From positions 62,001 through 126,000 of the forward strand of contig JAREIK010011389.1 in the NCBI GenBank assembly GCA_029783825.1: a DNA stretch of 64,000 nucleotides, given 5' to 3'. Made by a program: the position numbers and the translations under genes. Below the pieces are notes generated by a model, which saw only the letters and a program-made list of their open reading frames with translations, did no database searches and was not told where the DNA came from. Shown here piece after piece: positions 39,301 to 52,249 of this stretch; the stretch's first letter is position 1, and each line of letters starts with the position of its first letter. This stretch comes from Sapria himalayana (Eukaryota; Streptophyta; Magnoliopsida; Malpighiales; Rafflesiaceae).

Positions 39301-39930
39301 TATTATTTTTTCAAATGTTATAACCTATGAAAATGATAAAAAATTATAAAAATTTTTTTTGTTATTTTATATATTTAAATAAAACCTTAAACAACTAAAA
39401 GCCTAAAAACATAAATTGCTAAACTCCTAAATGACAAAACCTTTAAATACTTAAACTATTAAACTGGTGTACATTAATAAAAATTCATAAATCTCGATTT
39501 AATTTTTATTAACTATATTTTTAAATTTTATTTAATTATTTATCACTTTATTTTTATAAAAATATTAATTACAAAATAAATTATTAGTGAGACAGATCTA
39601 ATTTAAATAATTTATTTTACATCAAAAAAATATATATCCTTATAAAATGAGGCAAAATCTTAAAAACAAAAATTTATTATTTAGTAAAATATATTATTTT
39701 TATTTTGAATCATTTTAGATTTTGCAATTTTATTTTAATTTATATCATTCTTATCTATAATAGTTTATTAATTTATTATTGATCATTATTATAACATCTA
39801 TTAATAAAATTATTTATATTGAGTTTACATTATATATAATTATTAAGATTATTTTTACTGAATATTATATTCACATTTAAAAAAAATTAAAAATTATTAT
39901 AATTTCAAAGGTTATAACCTTCAAAAATTT

Positions 39931-39970
39931 AAAAAAATCAAAAAAAATCAAAAAAAATCAAAAAAAATCA
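39931..39970 (+). repeat. Decamer tandem repeat (AAAAAAATCA)4
   Basis: Four perfect 10-bp units, then imperfect AAAAATCA units to about 39990. They lie just after the palindrome, where other monomers have only one AAAAAAATCA-like unit. This is a local slippage expansion. A weaker one lies near 42886-42930. Confidence 0.88.
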
Positions 39971-40611
39971 AAAAATCAACAAAAATCAAAAAATTAAATT
40001 TTTATTTTTTCATTAATTAAATAAAAACTATAAATCACTAAAGGCCTAAACACTTAAATCACTAAACCCCAAAATACCTAAATACTTAAACCATTAAACT
40101 AGTATATCCTGAATAATAAATAATAAATCTCTATTTTATTTGTTTTCATTATAATTTTAAATATTCTTTTTAATTATTTATTAGTTTATTTTTATAGAAT
40201 TATAAATTAAAAATAAATTATGAGGATGACAAATATAATTTAAATAATTTACTTTTAATTACAAAAAATATAAACTTATAAAATGAAGCAAAACATCAAA
40301 GAAAGTATTATTTTGTAATATATTTTAATTTGATTTTGAATAAATTTTCGTTTTGCAAATATATTTAAAATAATATTTATTTTATTATTAATAGATTATT
40401 AAATTATTTTTTGATCATTAATATAATATATTTCAATATAATTGTTTATATTGAATTTACATGATAATCTAATTATTAAGATTATCATAACTAAATATAA
40501 TATTCACATATAAAAAAAATTTAAAAATTGTTATATTTTCAAAGTGTAAGACATTCAAAATTGAGAAAAAATAACAAAAATAAATTTTTTGTTATATCAT
40601 TGTTTAAATAA

Positions 40612-40707
40612 AACTTATAAACCATTAAATGCCTAAATACATAAATATCTAAACTACTAAACCCCGAAGCCCCTAAATACTTAAACCTTTAAACTCGTAA
40701 ACCTTAA
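40612..40707 (+). repeat. Octamer tract in forward J monomer (12 units)
   Basis: Twelve consecutive 8-mers of the form AANNNNTA (C-rich strand) in unbroken register, including AACCCCGA, AGCCCCTA and AATACTTA. This is the mirror image of the reverse-block tract at 11376-11471. Confidence 0.85.
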
Positions 40708-43057
40708 ATATAATTTAAATAATTTATAGAAATATTAATTACAAAATAAATTATGTGTGATACAAATATAATTTAAAAAATATATTTTTCATCAAAAAAA
40801 CATATAAGCTTATAAAATGATGCAAAAACTAAAAAAAATTATTATTTAGTAATAAATTTTACCTTGATTTTGAATCATTTTAGGTTTTTTAATTATATTT
40901 TAATTTATATCTATCATATTAATAATAGTTTATTAATTTATTTTTTGATAATTGATATAATATATATGAATAAAATTGTTTATATTTAATTTATATTATA
41001 TATAGTTATAATATTTATTATTACTAAATATTGTATTCACATTTTTAAAAAATTTTAAATTTATTATATTTTCAAAGGTTATATAACCTTTGAAAATTAG
41101 AAAAAATATCAAAAATAAATTTTTTATTATTTCGTTGTTTGAATAAAACCTATAAACCATTAAATGCCTAATACTTAAATCAATAACTTCTAAATCTCGA
41201 AAACCCTAAATAGATAAATTTTTTAAACATGTATATCCTAAATAATAAATAATAAATCTCATTTTTATTTTTTTGATTATAATTTTAAATATTCATTTTA
41301 ATTATTTATTTGTTTATTTTTATATAAATATTAATTATAAAATAAATTATAAGTAATACAAATATAATTTATATAAATTATTTTTCAACAAAAAAAAATA
41401 TATAAACTTAATAAAAGAAGAAAAAAATTAAAAACAAAAAAATATTATATAGTAATATATTTTGCTTTGTTTCAGAATCATTTTAGGATTTATAATTATA
41501 TTTTATTTGATATCTAACTTATTAATAATAGATTATTTATTTTTTTGATCATTATTAGAATATTTATCAATAAAAATTTTATATTGAAATTATATTATAT
41601 ATAAATTTAATAATTATTATAACAAAATATTGTATTCACTTTTGAAAAAAGATTTAAAATTTTTATATTTTCAAAGATTATAACCTTTGAACATGTGAAA
41701 AAAAAATATTTTTTTTGTTATATCATTGTTTAAATAAAACCTATAAAACACTAAATGTCTAACCACTTAAATCACTATACTACAAAATCTTGATACCCCT
41801 ATATAGATAACCTTTAAACCTGTATACCCTAAATAATAATTAATAAATCTCATTTTATTTTTGTTTTCATTATAATTTAAAAAATTTATTTTGATTGTTA
41901 TGTTTTTTATTCATATATATATATATATTAATTATAAAATAAATTATGAGTTAAAAATATAATTTCAAAAATAATTTTTTATCAAAAATTGATAAGCTTA
42001 TAAAAAGAATAAAAATTTTAAAACATATAATTATTATTAAGTAATATATTTATCTTTGCTTTAGAATCATTTTAGGTTTTGTTATTATATTTTAAATAAT
42101 ATCAATCTTATTCATAATAGATTTTTAATTTATTTTTTTGATAATTATTAGAATATTTATCAATAAAATTGTTTATATTGAATTTATATGATATATAATT
42201 ATTATGATTATTATAAATAAATATTGTATTCACTTTTGAAAAAAAATTAAAATTTATTATATTTTCAAAGGTTATAATCTTAAAAAATGAGAAAAAATAC
42301 AAAAAATAAATTTTTTGTTATTTCTTTTTTAAATAAAACCTATCGATCACTAAATGTTTACTTACTTAAATTAGTAGATCATAAAACCCGAAACCCCTCA
42401 ATACATAAACCTTATAACAGCTATATACTACTTAATAAATAATAAATCTCATTTTTATTTCTATTTATTATTATTTTAAATATTCATTTTTATTATTTAT
42501 ATTTTAATTTTTTATAAAAATTAATTAGAAAATAAATTTCGAGTGAGACATATATTATTTATATAATTTATTTTTAATCATAAAAAAATATAAGATTATA
42601 AAAATATGGAAAAAAATTAAAAATTAAATATTATTATTTAGTAATTATTTTTATTTTATTTTTAATCATTTTGTGTTAAGTAAATATATTTTAATTAATA
42701 TTTATATTATTAATAATAGTTTATTATTTTAATTTTTGATCATTATTATAAAATCTATCATTAAAATTATTTATATTGAATTTATATGATATATAATTAT
42801 TAAGATTAATATAATTATACATGGTATTCACATTTCAAAAGATTTTAAAAATTATTTTATTTTTTAAAGGTTATAACCTTTTAAAATCTAAAAAAAATCA
42901 AAAAAAAAATAAAAAAAAAATCAAAAAATTTTTTTTTATTTTTATTATATAAATAAACCCTATATGCCACTAAATGCCTAAAAACATAAATTGCTAAACT
43001 CCTAAACAACAAAACTCCTAAATAATTGATCCATTAAACCTACATACCATATATAAT

Positions 43058-43627
43058 TGTTGGGCAATTGTGCTTCCACGGTAGTGAGATTAAGATATAG
43101 AAACACGGAAACAATAGAAAAAAAGCAATATATATATCCCAATTTAGCAACCATCCATGATAGAATCAAAATATGAGAAATAAACCGCGAAATTAATGTG
43201 GTTCGCTAGTCGCTCAGTACGACTAGCTAAATCCACTAGAAAATGCTTTTGTGTTATAGATTAAAGCAGCAGAAATTCTAACAGTATGCAGCACACAAAA
43301 TAGTCGCGATAAATCTCATAGAGAGAAGAGAGAGAGACGATGAACAGTTCCACGAGTACAAAAATAGCCACCCTGAAAAAAAATTACAAAACATTTTATA
43401 TTAAAATTTCTCTCGGTTCATTTAACCGGTGCGGGTCGAATCATGAGAAGGATCAGGCTCTGCTCCAATTTCGGCCCGCTGTCCGGTCAGCGAGACCTCT
43501 GTTATTGTGTTACTGCTGCATCCCCGGCCTCTTAATATTTCCTTTCCTGTGCTTACATGAAAATATTAAAAAAGAAAAAAATATTTGTTTATACTAACAG
43601 TTTATCAAAAAATAAATTACATATACA
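43058..43627 (+). mobile_element. Solo-LTR-like insertion (~570 bp)
   Basis: Non-satellite sequence interrupts an E monomer. It begins TGTTGGGCAATTGTG, contains TTAATGTGGTTCGCTAG (resembling a common motif in plant Copia-type LTRs), and plausibly ends TATACA. The bounding 5-mers are ATAAT (43053-43057) and GTAAT (43628-43632), a 4/5 match. Ends in TG...CA with a ~5-bp duplication fit a solo LTR. An alternative right end at CTAACA (43599) gives no matching duplication. The ~85-codon open frame at 43340-43597 has no recognisable domain. Confidence 0.45.
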
Positions 43628-43632
43628 GTAAT

Positions 43633-46600
43633 AATATATCTTAAATCTCATTTTAATTTGTATTCATTATAATTTTTAATTATTAATTTTAAATATTTAT
43701 TAGTTTACTTTTTATATAAATATTAATTCCAAAATAATTAATTAGTCAGACAAATATAATATTAAAAATTTTACTTTTAATAAAAAAAATATAATCTTAT
43801 AAAAAGAATTATAAATTTAAAAACAAAAAATTATTATTTAGTAATAAATTTAACATTGATTTTGAATCTTTTTAGGTTTTGTAATTATATTTTAATTTAT
43901 ATCTATCATATTAATAATAGTTTATTAATTTATTTTTTGATAATTGATATCATATCTATCAATAAAATTTTTTATAATTAGTTTATATTATATATAATTA
44001 TAAAGATTATTATTACTAAATATTTTATTCATATTTTAAAAATATTTTAAAATTATTATATTTTCAAATGTTATAACCTTTGAAAATATTAAAAAATAAC
44101 AAAAATAATTTTTTTGTTATTTCATTGCTTAAATAAATCCTATAAACCACTAAATGCCTAAATACTTAAATCAATAACTCCTAAATCTCGAAAACCCTAA
44201 ATAGATAATCATTTTAAACCGGTATACACTAAATAATAAATAATAAATCTCAATATTATTTTTTTCATTTTAATTTAAAATATTCATTTTAATTAATTAT
44301 TCGTTTATTTTTATATAATTATTAATTACATAATAAATTGAGTTAGACAAATATAATTTATATTATTATTTTTCATCAAAAAAAATATAGATAAACTTTT
44401 TAAAAGAAAAAAAAATTCAAAACAAAAAATTATTATAAAGTAATATATTTTGCTTTGTTTCTGAATCTTTTTAGGTTTTGTAATTATATTTAAATTGATA
44501 TCTATCTTATTAATAATAGATTATTAATTTATTCTTTGATCATTATTAGAATATTTATCAATAAAAATATTTATATTGAATTTATATGATATATAAATAT
44601 AAAAATTATTATAACTAAATATTGTATTCACTTTTGAAAAAAATTTAAAAATTATTATATTTTCAAAGGTTATAACATTTGAAAATATCAAAAAATAAAA
44701 AAAATAAATTTTTTGATATTTTTTTAAATAACACTTATAAACTACTAAATGCATGCATAATTATATCAGTAAACTCCTAAATCCCGTAATGCCAAAATAC
44801 ATAAACCATTAAATCGCTATATACTACTTAATAATTAATAAATCTAATTTTTAATTCTATTTATTATTATTTTAAATATTCATTTTAATTATTTATTAGT
44901 TTATTTTTATAGAAATATTTATTACAAAATAAATTATGAGTGCGACAAATATAATTTAAAAAATATATATGCTTATAAAAGAAGTAAAAATTTAAAAATT
45001 AAAAATTTTAATCCAGAAATATATTTTACTATAATTTTGAATCAATTTGGGTTTTGTAATTATTTTTTAATTAATATCTATCTTAAATTCAATAGTTTAT
45101 AAATTTAATCTTGATCATTATTATTATATATATCAATAAAATTGTTTATATTGAATTTATATGATATATAATTATTAATATTATTATAACTAAGTATTGT
45201 ATTCACATTTCAAAAAATTTTAAATATTATTATATTTTCAAAGGTTATAACCTTTCAAAATGAGAAAAAATTATAGAAATTTTTTTTGATATTTAATTTT
45301 TTTAAATAAAACGTATAAACCACTAAAAGCCTCAAAACATAAATAACTAAAATTCTAAATGAAAAAACCTCTAAATACTTAATCCATTAAAGTGGTATAC
45401 AGTAATAATAAATCATAAATCTCATTTTAAATTATATTCAGTATAATTTTAAATTTTTATTTTAATTATTTATCAGTTTATTTTTATAGAAATATTAATT
45501 ACAAAATAAATTATAAGTGAGAAATATATAATATAAATTAAACCGGTATCCCTAAATAATAATTATTAAATCTCATGTTTTTTCAATATAATTTTAAATA
45601 TTCATTTTAATTATTTATTTGTTTATTTTAATAAATATATTAATTACAGAATAAATTATGAGCTAGACAAATATAATTTATATTAATTATTTTTCGTCAA
45701 AAAAATATACATAAACTTTTTAAAAGAAAAAAAAATTCAAAACAAAAAATTATTATATAGTAATATATTTTGCATTGCTTCTGAATCATTTTAGGTTTTG
45801 TAATTATACTTTAATAGATATCTATCTTATTAATAATAGATTATTAATTTATTTTTTGATCATTATTAGAATATTTATCAATAAAATAGTTTATATTGAA
45901 TTTATATTATATATAAATATAATGATTATTATAACACAAGATTATATTCACTTTAGAAAAAAATTTACAATTTATTGTATTTTCAAAGGTTATAACCTTT
46001 GAAAATATCAAAAAATAACAAAAATAAATTTTTTGTTATTTTATTTTTTAAATAAAACATATAAACCACTAAATGCATATATAGGTAAATCAGTAAACTC
46101 CTAAATACATAAACCATTAAACAGCTATAAACTACTTAATAATTAATAAATCTAATATTTATATTATTTATTATAATTTTAAATATTGATAATAATTATT
46201 TTTAAGTTTATTTTTATATTATATTTATTACAAAATAAATTATGAGTGCGGCACAATAATTTATATAATTTATTTTTAATCAAAAAAAATATATATACGC
46301 TTATAAAAGAAGTAAAAATTTAAAAATTAAAAATTATTATATAGTAATATATTATAGTTTAATCTTGATTCGATTTTGGTATTGTAAATATTTTTTAATT
46401 AATATATATCTTATTATTAATAGTTTATTAATTTAATTTTTGATCATTATTAATTTATTTATCAATAAAATTGTTTATATTGAATTTATATGATATATAA
46501 TTATTAATATTAAAATAACTATATATTGTATTCACATTTCAAAAAATATTATTATATTTTCAAAGGTTATAACCTATGAAAATGAGAAAAAATTACAAAT

Positions 46601-49600
46601 TTTTTTTTGTTATTTTATTGTTTAAATAAAAACTATAAACCACTAAATGCCTAAAAACATAAATTGCTAAACTACTCAACGACAAAACCTCTAAATACTT
46701 AAACCATTAAACATGTGTACATTAATAAAAAAAATCATAAATCTCAATATAATTTTTATTAAGCATAATTTTAAATTTATATTTTAATTATTTATCATTT
46801 TATTTTTATAGAAATATTAATTACAAAATAAATTATTAGTGAGACATATCTAATATAAATAAATTATTTTTCATTAAAAAAATATATATCCTTATAAATA
46901 GAGGCAAAATTTTAAAAACAAAAATTTATTATTTAGTAATATATTTTATTTTGATTTTGAATCATTTTAGATTTTGTAATTATATTTTAATTTATATCAT
47001 TCTTATTAATAATAGTTTATTAATTTTTTATTGATCATTATTATAATATCTATTAATAAAATTATTTATATTGAGTTTACATTAAATATAATTATTAAGA
47101 TTATTATAACTAAATATTTATTCACATTTTAAAAAAATTAAAAATTATTATATTTTCAAAGGTTATAACCTTCAAAAATTAAAAAAAAAATCAAACAATT
47201 ACATTTTTTATTTTTTAATTCTTTAAATAAAAACTATAAATAACAAAAGGCCTAAACACTTAAATCAATAAACCCCAAAACACCTAAATACATAAACCAT
47301 CAAACTAGTATATCCTGAATAATAAATAATAAAACTCTATTTTATTTGTATTCATTATAGTTTTAAATATTTATTTTAATTATTTATTAGTTTATTTTTA
47401 TAGAATTATAAATTAAAATTAAATTATGAGAAATACAAATATAATTTAAATAAACTACTTTTATTAAAAAAAATTATAAACTTATAAAAAGAAGCAAAAC
47501 ATCAAAAAAATTATTATTTAGTAATATATTTTATTTTGATTTTGAAAAAATTTACTTTTTGCAAATATATTTTAAATAAAATCTTTCCTATTAATAATAG
47601 TTTATTAATTTATTTTTTCATAATTAATATAATATCTATCAATATAATTATTTATATTGAATTTACATGATATATAATTATTAATTTTATCTTAACTAAA
47701 TATAGTATTCACATATAAAAAAATTTAAAAATTGTTATATTTTCAAAGGTTATAACATTCAAAAATGATAAAAAATAACAAAAATAATTTTTTTGTTATA
47801 TCATTGTTTAAATAAAACTTATAAACTATTAAATGCCTAAACACATAAATCTCTAAACTCCTAAACCCCGAAGCCCCTAAATACTAAAACCTTTAAACTC
47901 GTAAATGTTAAATATAATATAAATAATATATTGAAATATTTAATTACAAAATAAATTATGACTGATACAAATATAATTTAAATAATTTATTTTTCATCAA
48001 AAAAATATATAAGCTTATAAAAATGAGCAAAAACTAAAAAACAAAAATTATTATATAGTAATAAATTTTACATTGTTTTTGAATCATTTTAGGTTTTAAA
48101 TTATATTTTAATTTATATCTATCATATTAATAATAGCACATTAATTTATTTTTTGATAATTGATATCAAATATATTAATAAAATTGTTTATATTTAGTTT
48201 ATATTATATATAATTATAATGATTATTATTACTAAATATTGTATTCACATTTTCAAAAAAATTTAAAATTATTATATTTTAAAAGGTTATAACCATTGAA
48301 ATTGTGAAAAATATCAAAATTATTTTTTTTTATTTCATTGTTTAAATAAAACCTAAAAATGACTCAATGCCTAAAAACATAAATCGCTAAACTCCTAAAC
48401 GACAAAACCTCTAAATTCTTATTCCATTAAACTAGTATAGATTAATAATAAATCATAAATCTCATTTTAATTTTTATTCAGTATAATTTTAAATTTTTAT
48501 TTTAATTATTTATCAGTTTATCTTTATAGAAATATTAATTAAAAAATAAATTATTAGTGAGATAGATCTAATTTAGATTAAAATAGTATCTCTAAATAAT
48601 AATTAATAAATCTGATTTTTTTTAATTATATTTTTAAATATTCATTTTAATTATTTATTTGTTTATTTATATATAAATATTAATTAGATAATAAATTGAG
48701 CTAGACAAAAATAATTTATATAAATTATTTTCATCAAAAAATTATGGATAAACTTTTTAAAAGAAAAAAAATTTTCAAAACAAAAAATTATTATATAGTA
48801 ATATATTTTACATTGCTTCTGAATCATTTTATGTTTTGTAATTATATTTTAATTGATATCTATCTTATTAATAATAGATTATTAATTTGTTTTTTGATCA
48901 TTATTAGAATATTTATCAATAAAAGTGTTAATTTTGAATTTACATGATATATAATTATTAAGATAATTATAACTAAATATTATATTTACATTTTAAAATA
49001 ATATAAAAATTATTATATTTTCAATGGTTATCATCTTTGAAAATGAGATAAAATCACAAAAATAAATTTTTTGTAATTTTATTATTTATATAAAACCTAT
49101 AAACTACTAAATGCCTAAACGCTTAAATCATTAAACTCCTAAACCCCAAAAACCAAAAACTCTTAAATACTTAAACATTTAAATCATCTTTAAAGGTGTA
49201 AGTATTTATAAATAATATATAACTATCTATCAATAAATAATAGTTTATTAATTTATTTTTTGAACATTATTATATTTATATTTATATTTAGTTTATAATA
49301 TCTATCAATAAAATTGCTTATTTTTAATTTACATGATATATAATTATTAAGTTTATTATAACTAAATATTGTATTCATCTTTGAAAAGAAATTTAAAAAT
49401 TATTATATTTATAAAGGTTATAACCTTCAAAATTGAAAAAAAATTTGAAAAATAATTTTTTTGTTATTTCATTATTTAAATAAAACATATAAACTACTAA
49501 ATTTCCTAAACACTTAAATCACTAAACTCCTAAACTCATAAATAGTTAAACCATTAAACTGGTATACCGTAAATAATTAATCATAAATCTCATTTTTATT

Positions 49601-50130
49601 TATATTCATTATAATTTCATTATCCATTTTAATTATTTATTAGTTTATTTTTATAGAAATATTAATTGCAAAATAAAATTATGAATGAGACAAATATAAT
49701 TTAAATTATTTATCTACATCAAAGATATTTATAAGCTTATAAAAAGAATAAAAAATTTAAAAATAAAAAATTATTATTTAGTAATATATTTTAATTTGAT
49801 TTTGAATCATTTTAAATTTCTAAAATATATTTTAATTAATATCTATCTTATTAAAAATAGTTTATTAATCTATTTTATGATCAGTATTATAATATTGATC
49901 ATTAAAATTATTTATATTGAATTTACATGATATTTAATTTTTATGATTATTATAATTAAATATTGTATTAACATTTTAGAAAATTAAAAATTATAATATA
50001 TTGAATGGTTATAACCTTGAAAATGAGAAAAAATCATAAAAATAATTTTTTTGTTATTTAATTATTTAAATAAAACCTATATACGACAAAATACCTAAAT
50101 ACTTAAATTACTAAACTCCTAAACCCTGAT
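43633..50130 (+). repeat. ~600-bp satellite array, forward block 3c
   Basis: Octamer tracts near 44135 (C'), 44728 (K), 45308 (A'), 46050 (K), 46625 (A'), 47225 (I), 47810 (J), 48345 (A), 49085, 49480 and 50080. From about 48177 to the end this repeats 28892-30820 with the same minor rearrangements. No genes are seen. Confidence 0.92.
45980..46040. repeat. Palindrome plus adjacent hairpin in one monomer
   Basis: The perfect 26-bp palindrome (45980-46005) is followed after eight bases by a perfect hairpin. Its left arm AATAACAAAAA is at 46014-46024, the loop has five bases, and its right arm TTTTTGTTATT is at 46030-46040. Many monomers in both orientations keep this pair, so it is a compound structure rather than an isolated palindrome. 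Confidence 0.8.
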
Positions 50131-52249
50131 ACTGTTGCACCACACACACATAGCGACGGATCACAGTACACTCGTGCACATATTCTTGTCCATTTTGTGT
50201 AACATTTAGAGGGGCCAGCAAGTCCTGTAAGTAGCCAGAAGTAAGTGCCACCATCTTGTAGAGGGCCCAACTAGCAAGCCGGGATGATAACATTCATACA
50301 ACTGACGAGACCGAGCAAAATGGTCGGGATTAAACCCATGAGTAGCTAGGAGTAGGTCCCACTAGCCATATCAGGCAGCATAGAGGGCCACCCAACCATC
50401 GCACAACAGGAGTAGTGGGTAATCCATGATTAATTGGAGAGTCAGCAAAATTCGAAGCATCACCAAGCAGGGCCAGTACGCAATGGATTCCAGACTAGCC
50501 ACACAAGAGCGAAAGATTCAAACTTGTAGTTTATGTTTGTAGTCTTATATGTATTCTGGATCATTGGAGCAAAAGAATGTGGAATTCAGAGGTGTGAATG
50601 AATTGAAAAAGTGCCATAGATATGGACTTGTTGATTTATGGGTATTCCGTTTTACATGTATTCCATTGCATAGCAATGACATAGGCAAATGCTTGATGCT
50701 GCATGTCACACACATGCACAATCTTATATATGCATAGTTTTAATATGGTGCATCATTCATGTTCCTCCAAAAGGTTTGGACGAATCCGAATGGAAAGGAC
50801 ATAGTGCTCATAATGATTCAATGCCAACTCTGATCTCCGGGAATGCCAGATGATTTTAGTTGTATTTGTACGCTTAGAATTATTAGGAATTATGTTTTTA
50901 TATGTATTTTATGCATAGAATCATTAAGGTGCATAGGATTTGGTGGGCTAGCCTAAATTAGTCATCTTTTTAGTCTCTTGTAAGTTGTGTGCCTAAATGA
51001 TAAATAAAGTGTGTATTTTCCAAAAAAAAAATCAAAAAAAAAACAAAAAAAACCATAAAACCTAAACTTTAAATCCTAAACATTAAAGCATAAACTATAA
51101 CCCTAATCCATAAACCCTAAATCCTAAATCTCATGTTTTGCACTTTTATAATCAAATGACTAAGTGTTAAATTTAAATTGAAATTCCCAATTTTTAGGAA
51201 TGTCATAGATTTATATTTTTGTATATGTAACACAAAGTCATGACTCAAGGGGTGAGTTATGGATTTAGTCTCTTTCTTGCTTTAGATTATTGTAGCATTA
51301 GCAATGGTCATGATTGTATATTTTGTCTATAGAACACAAAATCATATCGATGAGAATATGCCATAACTTGTGTCTCTCTGTTGAACATATTGTTATGGCG
51401 GTAAGAATGATCATGAATACATAATTACTCACTATAATACTGGGTCACAGTATTGGATATGAACATAGCTTGTGCATTTTATCTTTATATTGCGAAGTCA
51501 TTGCACTAGGAATGATTGTAACTTTGGACATTCCTCAAGAGCAAAAGCCATGACCCTAGAAATAGTTAAAGCTTAAGTACTATTCTTTAAAACTTTCTAT
51601 AGCTAAAATTCATGGGATTGGAAATATCTCTATGGCTTTTTCCTTTGATTTGTAACCTCAAGTGTCAATATGCAAGACTAATATTTTGAGCAATAATTAA
51701 AACATTTTATACATTTAAATATGATTCATTTACACCTTTTTGGGTATTGTGAGCTTGTATACATAACTCATTTAATTTAAAAAGAAAGAAATGATACTTT
51801 TCATATCCACGATGATATAAAAAAAGGGCTTAGATATGCCAATAAAATAAATTTTTTGATTCTTGATTGAAAGAGAGCCCATACTTCTTTCCCTACTCAA
51901 TCTGCCCTAGGGCTAGTTTGTTCTAATAGGCTACAAGGTGGTTATTTTTTTAGTGGTGAACTATGTTTTAAAAAAATATCTTTGAGTGTGTGCATGAGAG
52001 ATATTTTAGAAGAAATTACAATAATCAAAATAAATAGCATCCTCAACAACTAGCTATTTCAACACATAGGGGTACAACTTTGGTTTGGTCTGTTAGCGTA
52101 AATGAATCAAATTACCTTTAATAGCCCTGTGACTCAACATCAAATATGATGAGACATAATAGAGATAAATTAAAAGCTCCTATTATTTTGGTTAGAGCTT
52201 TAGCAATCATTCTAGAGTTGAGAGATGAACAAAATAAATTATTTTAAAT
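50131..52249 (+). other. Non-satellite complex segment, copy 2 (2.1 kb)
   Basis: Closely similar to 30821-33303 with the same left and right satellite junctions. The main difference is absence of the bases equivalent to 31251-31626 (376 bp), with GGA at both ends of the missing part. It carries AATAAA (51003-51008), heptamers (about 51053-51128) and the ~52-bp repeat (about 51258-51570). No gene recognised. Confidence 0.8.

Larger units (their letters stand above)
33304..43052 (+). repeat. ~600-bp satellite array, forward block 3b
   Basis: Octamer tracts near 33910 (D), 34500 (E), 35105 (F), 35715 (G), 36315 (H), 36905 (I), 37500 (J), 38040 (A), 38785 (K), 39385 (A'), 40020 (I), 40610 (J), 41145 (C'), 41735 (C), 42335 (D) and 42955 (E). 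This is the best stretch for reading the higher-order order. The heptamer AAATAAT, usually present twice after the octamers, is present four times at 35206-35233. No genes are seen. Confidence 0.93.

Noticed and set aside
43340..43597. 85-codon open frame
   Set aside because: It lies inside the LTR-like insertion and has no domain. LTRs usually carry no coding sequence.
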